Origin: Streptomyces sp. 71268
GTDB taxonomy: Bacteria > Actinomycetota > Actinomycetes > Streptomycetales > Streptomycetaceae
NCBI RefSeq assembly: GCF_029392895.1
Contig: NZ_CP114200.1
Span: 1,393,501 to 1,457,500 of the forward strand
Direction of reading: 5' to 3'
DNA length: 64,000 nt
Part shown: piece after piece, positions 36,314 through 47,000 of the stretch
Layout of the letters: each line of letters starts with the position of its first letter
How positions within the stretch are numbered: the first letter of the stretch is position 1
Program-made: the position numbers and the translations under genes
Notes under the pieces: generated by a model
Seen by the model: the letters and a program-made list of their open reading frames with translations, nothing else
Told to the model about the DNA's origin: nothing
Database searches by the model: none

Positions 36314-36363
36314 CACCTGGAAGCGGTCCCGTGCGCACCGGCGCACGGGACCGCTTCCAGGTG
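36314..36363. terminator. Strong bidirectional terminator
   Basis: Perfect 22-bp stem (36314-36335 with 36342-36363) and a 6-nt loop, between the convergent PRMT-like and amine-oxidase-like genes. It is the strongest hairpin in the window. Beyond it on the + strand lies a T-containing stretch with a short GTTGTTCGT repeat. Confidence 0.9.
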
Positions 36364-36421
36364 TTGTTCGTGTTGTTCGTGTCCCTCGGGTCTTCCTCGC
36401 GTTCTCCGTGGTGCCCTCGGG

Positions 36422-38101
36422 TCAGGGCTCGTCCAGTTCCAGGGGCGCGAGTTCGGCGAACGCGTCCCCCGGGCCGGGGTTGGCCGGGTGGCAGCCGCCG
36501 CCGAGATGGCGTACGACCCCCCACACGGCGTTCAGCGCCGTGGTGACCGCTCCCTCCGCGAAGCCGCCGGTCCAGGAGACGTCGTCGCCGGCCAGGAAGA
36601 AGCCCCGCTGGTGCTCGGGCAGCTCACCCTGCATGAAGTGGGTGAACAGGCGGCGCTGGTAGCGGTAGTGGCCCGGCAGGTTGGCCTTGAAGGCTCCGGT
36701 GAACCAGGGTGCGTTCTCCCAACTGACGGCCACCGGCGGCGCGATGATGTGCGACCGGATGTCCACGTCCGGATAGATCTCGCCGAGCGAGCGCAGGACG
36801 ATCTCCAACCGCTCCTCGGCGGACAGCGCGGCGACCCGCTGCGAGTCGTCGTTCCAGGTGTAGGACAGGCACATCACTCCGGGGCGGTCGGGTCCCCGGC
36901 CGAAGAGGTACACCGAACGCGGCAGCCTGTCGGTGAGCGTCATGCCCATCACGTCCCGCCCGGTGGCGGCGTCGACGTCCAGCCAGAACGGCCGGTCGGT
37001 GAGCGCGAACAGTTTGGAGGAACCCATGTAGTGGGTGCGCTCGATCGCCGACCGGACCGGCCCGGGCAGCAGCGCGTCGTCGCAGGCGACCCGGCTGTTC
37101 AGCAGCCGGTGCTGCCCGGTGAAGACCACCGCCCGGTAGTCGCGCGTCTGCCCGTCGGCGTCGGTGACCGCGATACGGTCCCCCGCGCGGCGCAGCGCGG
37201 TGACGGCGGGCCGGGGCCGGTCCTCGTGGAGCGTGGCGAGCGACGTACCAGCCGGCCAGTGCGCGAGGCCCTCGGGGGCGTGCCGCCACAGGCCCAGCGG
37301 CACCTGTTCGCAGCCGCCCTCGATGATCTGCTGGTCGACGTCGGCCTCGGTGTATATGACGCGCAGGATCTCCAGCATCGAGTTGGGGAAGTCGGTGTCC
37401 CAGCCGCCGGTGCCGAAGCCGACCTGTCCGAAGAGCTCACGGAGCCGGAAGGAGGCGAAGGCGGGCGTGGTGCTGAGGAAGCCGTAGAAGGACTGGTCGT
37501 CCAGGAGCGGCACGAGGCGGTTCCACAGCGCCTTGATCGTGGCCGTGTCCCGGGTGCGGATCGCCTCCTGCATGACCCAGATGTCGGCCCGCTCGCGCAA
37601 CGTCTTGTCCCAGGCGTCAGCGACCTCCCGGTAGACGGGCGGCAGGTCCGCCTCGGTCCGGGCCCAGTGGCTGGCGCCGCCGATGTCCAGCACCGTCATG
37701 GGGGTGCAGGGGCTGAGCGGGTTGGGGAACGGCGTGGTGCGCAGGCCCAGCGCGCGGACGTAGTGGAACAGCGCGGTGGCCGAGAGCGGGAACCGCATGG
37801 CCCCCAACTCGGCCACCTCGTCCGGGAACCCGTCGAAGCTGGCGGAGCGCATCCGGCCGCCCAGGCGTTCCGCCTCGTGGAGGACCGGCCGCAGTCCCAT
37901 CCGCATCAGTTCGTACGCGGCGACCAGCCCGGCCATCCCGCCGCCGACGATCGCGACCTCGGTTCCCACGGCGTCGGCCGGGACGGCGCCCAGGCCCGCC
38001 GGGTGGCTCAGCCAGTCGTCGTACGCGAAGGGGAAGTCGGGGCCGAGCATGGTGATGGGAGGGCTCGACGGGCCGTTCTCGTAGGGGGTGGTGAGGAGCA
38101 T
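36422..38101 (-). CDS. Flavin amino-acid 2-monooxygenase / amine-oxidase family, starter-unit enzyme
   Basis: FAD enzyme of 559 aa. The dinucleotide motif VAIVGGGMAGLVAAYEL is at 49-65, with Glu76 and GGRMRS (81-86) after it. The C-terminal FAD block is FFLAGDDVSWTGGFAEGAVTTALNAVW. The GPDFPFAYDDWLSHPAGLG N-terminus and overall layout resemble tryptophan/lysine/arginine 2-monooxygenases, which decarboxylate an L-amino acid to the amide one carbon shorter. With the adjacent acyltransferase and ligase genes this matches the guanidinobutyrate starter pathway of marginolactones. The start is ATG 38101, since the N-terminus then matches the family. Substrate (arginine preferred) is inferred. Confidence 0.82.
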   Translation of the reverse strand: MLLTTPYENGPSSPPITMLGPDFPFAYDDWLSHPAGLGAVPADAVGTEVAIVGGGMAGLVAAYELMRMGLRPVLHEAERLGGRMRSASFDGFPDEVAELGAMRFPLSATALFHYVRALGLRTTPFPNPLSPCTPMTVLDIGGASHWARTEADLPPVYREVADAWDKTLRERADIWVMQEAIRTRDTATIKALWNRLVPLLDDQSFYGFLSTTPAFASFRLRELFGQVGFGTGGWDTDFPNSMLEILRVIYTEADVDQQIIEGGCEQVPLGLWRHAPEGLAHWPAGTSLATLHEDRPRPAVTALRRAGDRIAVTDADGQTRDYRAVVFTGQHRLLNSRVACDDALLPGPVRSAIERTHYMGSSKLFALTDRPFWLDVDAATGRDVMGMTLTDRLPRSVYLFGRGPDRPGVMCLSYTWNDDSQRVAALSAEERLEIVLRSLGEIYPDVDIRSHIIAPPVAVSWENAPWFTGAFKANLPGHYRYQRRLFTHFMQGELPEHQRGFFLAGDDVSWTGGFAEGAVTTALNAVWGVVRHLGGGCHPANPGPGDAFAELAPLELDEP

Positions 38102-38461
38102 GTCGGGCCTATCCCCTCGCCACGCCGGGGCCCGCGCCGGGCCGACCGGCCCTCCCCCGTGGTAGCAGACCCGAACCTCGCGCATCACACATGGCTTCTC
38201 CCTGTGGTGGGTGTGCGATCCATAGCCCAGCACGGCGCGCGGGGCACAGACCAGCGAGGACGGAGGACTCTAGGGAATTGCTGGTCACGGCCGCCCGGCA
38301 CCGACCAGCCAGGGCCGGCGCACGGCCCACCCGCCCGCCCCCGTACGCGCGCACGTGAGTGGCGCCAGGGGGGAATCGGGTACCCGGGGGACGATCGCCC
38401 AGGCGCGACGTCCGCGACGCTCGGCGGCACGGTGGGCGCTGCCCGGGGGCAGCGCCCACGA
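38102..38461. other. Spacer upstream of amine-oxidase-like gene
   Basis: 360 bp on the - strand between the discrete acyltransferase and the amine-oxidase-like gene. The acyltransferase-proximal end carries a terminator hairpin (38432-38459), so the remaining ~330 bp should contain a separate promoter for the oxidase-like gene. A TAGAGT hexamer on the - strand near 38270 is a possible -10, without a clear -35. Confidence 0.4.
38432..38459 (-). terminator. Hairpin after discrete acyltransferase gene
   Basis: Perfect 13-bp arms (GTGGGCGCTGCCC at 38432-38444 and its complement at 38447-38459), starting 2 bp beyond the stop codon. The two-base spacer means the top pairs open to form the loop. 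Confidence 0.75.
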
Positions 38462-39526
38462 TCACCGCCTCGCCCGGCGGGCGCTCCGCTGCCGGACCCG
38501 CGGGCGCATCGCCTTGCGGGCGTCGATGGCCACGACCTCGAAGTTGTCCACGGTGCGGTTCACCCGGCCGAAGAGGTTGTCCGGGCCCGCGACGCAGACC
38601 CTGGTGATGCCTTGCTCCCGCATCGTCTCCACCATGTCCGGCCAGCGGATCGGGTGGTCGAAGGTGTCGAGCAGCATGGTGCGTACCCCGTCCGCGCCGG
38701 TCAGCAGCTCGCCGTTCTGGTCGGCGACGATCGGCAGCTTGGGGTCGGCCACCTCGAAGGTGGCGAGGACCTCCTCCTCCGCCTTGCGACGCAGCGCGCC
38801 GAACGCCGGGGCGTGCACGGGCGGCCACATGGTGTACATGTTGTAACCGCCCAGCTCGCCGATCCGCTTCTTGAACCGGTCGAGCACCGGCTCGCGCAGG
38901 GACACGAGGTAGAAACCCTGGTCGATGTAGCCGGAGACGTCGTGCCACTCCCCCTCGGCGTCCAGTTCGGCCAGCGCCTCCTGGAGCCGCTCCTCGGGGG
39001 TGTGGATCACACAGTGCGTGACCGCGTCACGGTGCTCCTGCCGGAAGTACTCCTCCTCGCAGCGCGCCAGCTCGGCGGTGAGTCGCACGGTCTCCTCGAA
39101 CGGCAGGGACCCCGCGTAGGTCACCGCGGCCCGCTGGCCGAAGCTCGGTCCGGCGCACAGCTCGGGCCGCTCCCCCAGCGTCTCCTCCGCCCAGTCGGCG
39201 AGGGCGAGGCAGACCGTCAGGAAGGCGATCTGGGTGTGCGCGCTGTACTGCTCCTCCTCGTCGGCGTCCGACTGGCGGTACCGGTCGAACACGGAGTACC
39301 CCACCACCTCGTCGGCGATCGCGAGCCGGCGCCGGGCGTGGGGGTTGGTCAGCAGGAACTCGCCCACGTCGGTGAAGCGGAAGGGTCCCATCCCGGGGAA
39401 GACCATGGCCGTACGGCTGGTCTCCGGATCGGACGTCCGCGCCTCGGTGGCCTGCGGCTCGGCGGCCTGCTGCTCGGCGGCTCGCGCCTTCGTGGTCTGC
39501 GCCTCTGTGGCCCGCTGCTCGGTCAT
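38462..39526 (-). CDS. Discrete acyl-CoA:ACP acyltransferase for the starter unit
   Basis: Stand-alone acyltransferase of 354 aa, FabD/AT fold. VFPGMGPF (42-49) corresponds to the FPGQG block, the nucleophile is Ser128 in AGPSFGQ, and the catalytic His is His238 in PPVHAPAF. The residue before the Ser is Pro instead of the usual His, so the site differs from malonyl-CoA transacylases. Residues 1-40 are a Glu/Ala/Gln-rich extension of imperfect repeats. It overlaps the ligase stop as ATGA. The PKS loading ACP has no AT domain, so this enzyme most likely moves the activated starter acyl from CoA to it. Specificity is inferred. Confidence 0.8.
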   Translation of the reverse strand: MTEQRATEAQTTKARAAEQQAAEPQATEARTSDPETSRTAMVFPGMGPFRFTDVGEFLLTNPHARRRLAIADEVVGYSVFDRYRQSDADEEEQYSAHTQIAFLTVCLALADWAEETLGERPELCAGPSFGQRAAVTYAGSLPFEETVRLTAELARCEEEYFRQEHRDAVTHCVIHTPEERLQEALAELDAEGEWHDVSGYIDQGFYLVSLREPVLDRFKKRIGELGGYNMYTMWPPVHAPAFGALRRKAEEEVLATFEVADPKLPIVADQNGELLTGADGVRTMLLDTFDHPIRWPDMVETMREQGITRVCVAGPDNLFGRVNRTVDNFEVVAIDARKAMRPRVRQRSARRARR

Positions 39527-40959
39527 GCCTTCGCTCGCGGTGCCAGGTCGAGAGCGAGCTGCTCGAGCTGTCGTTTGTCGGGCTTGCCGTTGCGGTTCAG
39601 GGGGAATCGCTCCAGGACGTGTACGCGGTTGGGGTGCTCAACGTCGGGCAGCACGGAGGTGATCGGCTCCCGCCAGTGCCGTGGCTCGCGCTGCTGCTCG
39701 TCCTCCACGAAGAAGACGAGCTGACAGCCGCGCTGTTCGTCGGGGATCGGGACGACCTTGACCAGGCAGCCGGCCGCGGCCAGCTTGTGCTCGATGATGT
39801 CGGGGTAGAGCGTGTGGCCGTTGCGGTGCGCCGCGGACTTCCGGCCGAGGACGAAGAGGTTGTCCCCGCCGTCCAGGTAGCCGAAGTCGCCGGTGGGGTA
39901 CCAGTCGGTCCTGGTGGGGTCGACGGGGGTGACCGTGCCGTCCTCCGCCAGGTAGCCCTCCATCAGGTCGGGCGAGTGGACCTGGATCTCCCCGACCTCG
40001 CCGGAGGCCAGGACGGCGCCCTCGTCGTCGACGATCCGCAGCTTCAGGCCCTCGACGGCCCGTCCGCAGGCGACCGCGTTGTCCTCGGTGGCGAAGGCCA
40101 CGTTCCCGGCCTCGGTGCTGCCGTAGCTGTCCAGCAGGGGCAGGCCGAACCGGCTGACGTAGTCGGCGACCAGGCCCGGGTCCAGCGGGGCCGCCCCGCT
40201 GCAGAACATCCGGACACCGGACAGCGCGTCCGCCAGCGCGGGCTTGCGGCCGATCATGTTGAGCATGCTGCGGTAGCTGGCCGGGGTGGCGTCGACCACG
40301 GTGGCCCCGCAGGTGCCCGCCATGATCATCGCCCGGTCCAGCCGCCGGTAGGGCGCGATGACCAGCGAGCACTTGACCAGCCAGGCGATGAGCACCATGG
40401 ACAGCCCGTACTGGTGGGAGAAGGGCAGCAGCGGCAGCAGGACGTCGTCGGGGCGGTGGCCCACCTGCTGGGCGTTGCGCTCCAGGTTCTTCAGGAACTT
40501 CGCCCCGGTCTTGACGACGCCCTTGGGCTCCCCGGTGGAGCCGGAGGACCACATGATCAGGCCGTCGGGCAGCTCGCACCAGGCGTCGAGGGAGAGCCGC
40601 GGCTCGGCGGGGGTGTACTCCATGGACGCCGCGAGCAGTTCGTAGACGGTGACCTGGGCCGGGCTGTTCGCGGGCATCGGCGTGTCGTCGTCGACCACGC
40701 AGACCTTGACCCCGGCCAGGTCGCAGATGCGCTGGGTGGCGTCCGGCCGTTCCTGGTGGTCGACCATGACGATCGACGCGCCGGTGTGCATCAGAGCGAG
40801 GAGGACCCCGACGAAGCCGGCGGAGTTGCCGGCCTTGAGCATGACCCGGCTGCCGTCACCGACCCCGCGGTCGCGGAGCGCTTCGGCGATGGTCAGGGCC
40901 CTCTGCTCGAACTCGGGAAGCGAATGCACCGCTTCCGTCGCAAAGACCTTTGCGGTCAT
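39523..40959 (-). CDS. AMP-forming acyl-CoA ligase for the starter unit
   Basis: Adenylate-forming ligase of 478 aa. Motifs: P-loop MWSSGSTGEPKGVVK (136-150), LLDSYGSTEAGN (275-286), WYPTGDFGYLDGGDN with Asp358, and catalytic Lys459 in NRNGKPDKRQL. It is somewhat shorter than the 500-550 aa common in the family. It is translationally coupled to the discrete acyltransferase, which implies that the acyl-CoA or acyl-AMP goes straight to that enzyme. It matches the role of 4-guanidinobutyrate:CoA ligases in arginine-derived starter pathways; the actual acid is not proven by sequence. ATG 40959 has a distant GAAAGG. Confidence 0.85.
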   Translation of the reverse strand: MTAKVFATEAVHSLPEFEQRALTIAEALRDRGVGDGSRVMLKAGNSAGFVGVLLALMHTGASIVMVDHQERPDATQRICDLAGVKVCVVDDDTPMPANSPAQVTVYELLAASMEYTPAEPRLSLDAWCELPDGLIMWSSGSTGEPKGVVKTGAKFLKNLERNAQQVGHRPDDVLLPLLPFSHQYGLSMVLIAWLVKCSLVIAPYRRLDRAMIMAGTCGATVVDATPASYRSMLNMIGRKPALADALSGVRMFCSGAAPLDPGLVADYVSRFGLPLLDSYGSTEAGNVAFATEDNAVACGRAVEGLKLRIVDDEGAVLASGEVGEIQVHSPDLMEGYLAEDGTVTPVDPTRTDWYPTGDFGYLDGGDNLFVLGRKSAAHRNGHTLYPDIIEHKLAAAGCLVKVVPIPDEQRGCQLVFFVEDEQQREPRHWREPITSVLPDVEHPNRVHVLERFPLNRNGKPDKRQLEQLALDLAPRAKA

Positions 40960-41044
40960 CGGGTTTCACTGAGCCTTTCTTCTTCTTGCGGTCTCTTGGG
41001 GTGGGCCCCACGACGGCGACCCTCCGCGAGCCGTGGGCCGGGAC

Positions 41045-41080
41045 CGCGAGTCCCCCCGGAGGTCTCCGGGGGGACTCGCG
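41045..41080 (-). terminator. Very stable hairpin after module-1 PKS gene
   Basis: Perfect 17-bp arms (41045-41061 with 41064-41080) separated by 2 nt, 5 bp beyond the PKS stop codon. It would separate the PKS transcript from the ligase-acyltransferase pair. Confidence 0.8.
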
Positions 41081-41085
41081 GGTCG

Positions 41086-44000
41086 TCAGCTGTCGAGGTC
41101 GCCGAGCATCATGTCGATCAGGTCGTCGTCGTCCATCGCGTCGATGGAGTCCGTCTCCTTCTCCCCGGTGTCCTTCTCGGTCTGGTCCTTGCCGCTCGCC
41201 AGCTCGGTGAGCGTGTCGAGCAGGCCCGCGCGGCGCAGCCGCTCCAGCGGGATCGACGTCAGCAGGGCGCGGATCCTGGCCTCTTCCGGATCGACGTCCG
41301 GCTCGGCCGGGCCGTCCGTCACCACCCGGCCGCGCAGGTACTCGGCGAGCGCCGCGGGCGTGGGGTTGTCGAAGATCAGCGTGGAGGGGAGGCGGAGCCC
41401 GGTGGCCGAGTTCAGTCGGTTACGGAACTCCACGCCCGCCAGCGAGTCGAAGCCGAGGTTCTGGAAGGAGCGGTCGGGCTCGATGGACTGGGCGCCGCTG
41501 TGCCCGAGCACCATGGCCGCGCTGCCGCGCACCAGGTCGAGCAGCGCCCGCTCCAGCTCGGCTCCGGTCAGGCCGGCCAGTCGTACCTTGGCCGATTCGG
41601 GGGCGGTCGCCTTCCCGCCGGCCGCCGCCTTGCTCCGCACCCGGACCACGCCGCGCAGCAGGGCGGGGATGTCGCTCTGGCCGCCGCTGAGCGCGGAGGT
41701 CTCCAGCCGCATCGGCACGAGCAGGGCGTCCTCGCTCGTGGCCCCGGCGTCCAGCAGCCGCAGACCGCCCGCCATGGACAGGGGCGCCATGCCCTCGCGC
41801 GCCATGCGCACCATGTCCGCCTGGCTGAGGGTGCCGGTCATGCCGCCGGCCTGCTCCCACGGGCCCCAGGCCAGCGAGACCGCCGGGAGGCCGAGGGCGC
41901 GCCGGTGGGTGGCGAGCGCGTCCAGGAACGAGTTGGCGGCGGCGTAGTTGCCCTGTCCCGGGCTGCCGAACACACCGGCGACGGAGGAGAACATGACGAA
42001 CTCCGCCAGGTCCGTCTCCCGGGTCAGCTCGTGCAGGTTCCACGCCGCGTCGACCTTCGGCTCGAAGACCGCGTCGATCCGCTTCGGCGACAGCGTGTCG
42101 ATGACACCGTCGTCGAGTACGCCCGCCGCGTGCACGACCGCGGTCAGCGGGTGGTCGGCGGGGATGCCGGACAGCACCCGCTCCAGCGAGGCGCGGTCGG
42201 CCACGTCACAGGCCGCCAGCGTCACCGAGGCGCCCGCCTCGGTGAGTTCGGCCGCGAGGTCGACGGCGCCCTCCGCGTCCGGCCCGCGCCGGGAGACCAG
42301 CACCAGGTTGCGCACCCCGCGTTCGGCCACCAGGTGGCGTGCCACCTCGCGGCCCAGGCCGCCGGTGCCGCCGGTGACCAGGACCGTGCCCTCGGGGTCG
42401 AGGGCCTGGGGCATGGTGAACACGTTCTTGCCGATGTGCCGGGCCTGGCTGATGTACCGCACCGCGTCCGGGGCCCGCCGCACGTCCCACGCCGTCACCG
42501 GGATCGGGTGCAGCGCGCCGCTGTCGAAGAGCTCGACCAGCTCGACCAGCATCCGCTGGACCCAGTCGTAGTCGGCCGCGACCAGGTCGTACGCCGTGTA
42601 CTCCACCCCGGGGTGGTCCTGGGCGACGACCTCGGGGTCGCGTACGTCGATCTTGCCCATCTCCAGGAACCGCCCGCCCCTGGGCATCAGCCGCAGGGAG
42701 GCGTCGACGAACTCGCGGGCGAGCGAGTCCAGCACCATGTCCACGCCCCGGCCGCCGGTCGCCTCCATGAAGCGCGGCTCGAAGTCCAGGTCACGGGAGG
42801 AGGCGATGTGCTTCTCGTCGAACCCCATCGCCCGCAGGGTGTCCCACTTGCCGGGGCTGGCCGTGGCGTACACCTCGGCGCCGAGGTGGCGTGCGAGCTG
42901 TACGGCCGCCATGCCCACGCCGCCGGTGGCGGTGTGCACCAGGATGGACTCGCCCGCCCGCAGCTTGCCGAGTTCCACCAGGCCGATGTAGGCCGTCAGG
43001 AAGATCACCGGTACGGAGGCGCCCTGCGCGAACGTCCAGCCGCGCGGCATGCGGACGAGCTGCCGCCGGTCGGCGACCGCGACGGGCCCGAACGAGGCGT
43101 TGATCATGCCCATGACCCGGTCTCCGGGGGCCAGGTCGGTCACGCCCGGGCCGACCTCCAGGACCACGCCGGCGCCCTCGCCGCCCATGGTGGCGTCGTC
43201 CTCGGGGTACATGCCGATGGCGATCAGCGCGTCACGGAAGTTCAGACCGGCGGCACGCACCGCGACCCGGACGTACCCGGGGGCCAGCGGCGCCTCGGCC
43301 ACGGGGTCGGGCAGCAGCGAGAGGTTGTCCAGGGTGCCGCCGCCCGTGGTGCCGAGCTTCCACGCCGAGGTGCCGGCGGGGGCTTCGAGCACCCGTCCGG
43401 AGGCGTTCCTGGCCAGTCGGGGGACCAGCCCCTGGCCGGTGCGGACCGCCACCTCGTGTTCGCCCGCCGCCAGCGCGGTGGTCACCACACCGGCGGCCGC
43501 GTCGGCCGACTCGGCGTGGCGGTCGAGGTCCACCAGCAGGAACCGGCCCGGGTTCTCGGTGGCCGCCGAGCGCACCAGGCCCCACACGGCGGCGTTGGAC
43601 AGTCCGGCGACACCGTCGCCGGGTCCCGCGGCGACCGCGTCGCGGGTCACCACGACCAGCCTGGTGCCGTCGAACCGGTCCTCGGCCAGCCAGGACTGCA
43701 CCAGGGCCAGCGCCCGGTGGGTGGCCTTGCGGGCGGCGTCGGCGAGGTCGTCGACCTCCGCGTCCGCGCCGCACCAGGCCCAGACCACGTCGGGCACCTG
43801 GGCACCCTCGTCGAGGGCGGTGACGAGCGCGTCCACTCCGGTGTACTCGGCGTGCTCGACACCGGAGGCGGCGAGCAGTTCGGCCACCCGCGCCCGGTCG
43901 GCGCCGACCACGGCCGTGGACACACCGGCCTCGGCCCCGTCGCCGCGGGCGGCGAGCACGTCCCAGTTGGCCCGGAAGAGCGTTCCGTCGCCGCCGGCGG

Positions 44001-47000
44001 AGCGCGGCCCGGAAGCGAACCGCTCGGCCGCCACCTCCCGCACCACCAGCGTCTCCACGAAGGCGACGGGCGCGCCCGTGGCGTCGGTCACCAGCAGCTC
44101 GACCGTGTCCTTGCCCCGCGGGCGCAGCCGCACCCGCACCCGTCCGGCGCCCACCGCGTGCAGGCTCACCCCGGTGAAGGAGAACGGCAGGGTCACGCGT
44201 CCGCTCTCGCCGCCGAAGTCGCCCATCTCCATGGCGTGCAACGCGGCGTCGAGCAGGGCGGGGTGCAGGCCGAACCGTCCGGCGTCCTGGGCGGCCGAGT
44301 CCGGCAGCGCCACCTCGGCGTAGACGTCACCGTCCAACCGCCAGACCGCCTCCAGGCCCTGGAAGACCGGCCCGTATCCGTAACCGGCCTGGGCCAGGCC
44401 CTCGTAGAAGCCCTCCATCGGCACCTCTTCGGCGCCCGGGAGGGGCCACTGCGGCAGGCTGTCGGTGACCTCGGCGCCGCTGTCCGTCTCCAGGACGCCC
44501 TGGGCGTGGCGTACCCACTCCTCCCCCGGCTCGTCGCTGTCGGAGCGCGAGTACACGCCCAGCGGTCGCGAGCCGGACTCGTCGGCGGGGCCGACCACGA
44601 GCTGGACGCGGACGCCGCCCTGCTCCGGCAGGAGGAGCGGGGTCTCCAGGGTGAGTTCGCCGAGCCGTCCCGCCCCGGTCTCGACGCCCGCGAGCAGGCC
44701 GAGTTCCACGAATCCGGTGCCGGGGAAGAGCACTCCGCCGGCCACGGCGTGGTCGGCGAGCCACGGGTGGGTCTGCAGCGACAGGCGTCCGGTGAGCACC
44801 GTACGGTCGCCCTCGGCCAGTTCGGTGAGGCCGCCGAGCAGCGGGTGGTCCACCCTGCCGAGGCCGACGCTGCGGGCGTCGCCGGTCACGGCGCCGCCCG
44901 CCTCGAGCCAGTACCGCTTGTGCTGGAAGGCGTAGGTCGGCAGGGCGACGCGGCGCGCGCCGCGCCCGGAGTACACCGCCTCCCAGTCCACGCCGACGCC
45001 GTTCGCGTACAGGGTGGCGACCGCCTCAGCCAGCGTCTGGGCCTCGGCGCGCCCGGAGCGGGCCAGGGGCACGAGGGCCACGTCGGCGTCGACGGCGTCC
45101 AGGCAGTCCTGGCCCATCGCGGTCAGCACGGCGTCGGGGCCCAGCTCCACGCACGTCGTCACGCCCAGGTCGGCGAGGCGGCGCATGCCGTCGTCGAAGC
45201 GGACCGCTTCCCGCACGTGGCGGACCCAGTACTCGGGGGTGGCCAGTTCGGCGCCCGCGACATCGCCGGTGACGTTGGAGATGACCGGGATGGCCGGGGC
45301 CGAGTACGGCAGGCAGGCGGCGATCTGGCCGAACTCCGCCAGCATGGCGTCCATCCGGGGGGAGTGGAACGCGTGGCTGACCCGCAGCCGCTTGGTCTTG
45401 CGGCCCTGGGCCTCCCAGTGGCCGGCGACTTCGAGTACCGCGTCCTCGTCACCGGAGAGCACCACCGAGGTGGGGCCGTTGAGCGCCGCCAGCGACACCT
45501 GGTCCTCGCGGCCCTCCAGGCTCTCGGCAACCTCACGCTCCGACGCCTGGACGGCCACCATGGCGCCGCCCTCGGGCAGTTCCTGCATCAGCCGTCCACG
45601 GGCCGCCACCAGGGCGCACGCGTCCTCCAGGGACAGCACCCCGGCGACGTGGGCCGCGGCGATCTCGCCCACCGAGTGCCCCATCAGGAAGTCGGGGCGC
45701 ACGCCCCAGGACTCCAGCAGGCGGAACAGGGCCACCTCGAAGGCGAACAGCCCGGCCTGGGTGAACATCGTCTGGTTGAGCTCGTCAGCGGTCGCGGCGG
45801 CGTCGTCCTCGGGGCCGAAGACCACGTCGAGCACGGAGGCCCCGAGGCGCACCTCCAGGTAGTCGCACGCCTCGTCGAACACGTCGGCGAAGAGCGGGTA
45901 GGTCTCGTAGAGTTCACGGCCCATGCCCAGCCGCTGGGCGCCCTGGCCGGTGAACAGGAACGCCACCCGCTGCGCCGTGGACCTGCCCCGCACCAGGCCC
46001 GGCGCGTCGGTCTGCTCGGCGAGCGCCGCGAGGCCGCGCAGCAGCCCATCCCGGTCGGACGCCACCACCACGCCACGGTGTTCGAGCGCGGCCCGTGTCA
46101 CGGCGGACGACCATCCGACGTCGACCGGCCGCGCGTCGGGGTGGCGCACCACGTGCTCGCGCAGCCGCGCGGCCTGTGCCCGCAGCGCCTCCTCGCTCCT
46201 GGCGGACACCAGCCAGGACACGGGCTGGGAGGCCGTCTCCGCGTCGGCGTCGGCGTCCGTGGCGGGGGCCGGCTCGTGCGGCGGGGCCTGCTCGATGATG
46301 GCGTGCGCGTTGGTACCGCTCATGCCGAACGAGGAGATACCGGCCCGGAACGGCCGCCCGGTCTCCGGCCAGGCGCGCTGCTCGGCGAGCAGCGCCACGC
46401 CGCCCGACGCCCAGTCCACGTGCGGGGTCGGCACCTCCACGTGCAGCGTCTTCGGCAGGATGCCGTGGCGCATGGCCATCACCATCTTGATGACGGCGCC
46501 CACACCGGCCGCCGCCTGGGTGTGGCCGATGTTCGACTTGAGGGAGCCCAGCCACACCGGCTGCCCCTCCGGGCGGCTCGCGCCGTAGGTGGCGATCAGC
46601 GCCTGCGCCTCGATGGGGTCACCGAGCGAGGTTCCGGTGCCGTGCGCCTCGATCACGTCGATCTGGTCCGCGGTCAGCTCGGCGTTGGCCAGCGCCTGCC
46701 GGATGACGCGCTGCTGGGAGCGCCCGTTGGGGGCCGTCAGGCCGTTGCTGGCGCCGTCCTGGTTGACGGCGGAACCCCGCACGATCGCCAGCACCTCGTG
46801 GCCGTTGCGCCGGGCGTCCGAGAGCCGCTCCACCAGGAGGACGCCGACGCCCTCGGCCCAGGACGTGCCGTCGGCCTCGGCGCCGAACGCCTTGCAGCGC
46901 CCGTTGGAGGAGAGTCCGCGCTGGCGGCTGAAGAGGATGAAGTCACCGGGGGTCGGCATGGTGGCGACGCCGGTGGCGAGCGCCAGATCGCACTCGCCCT

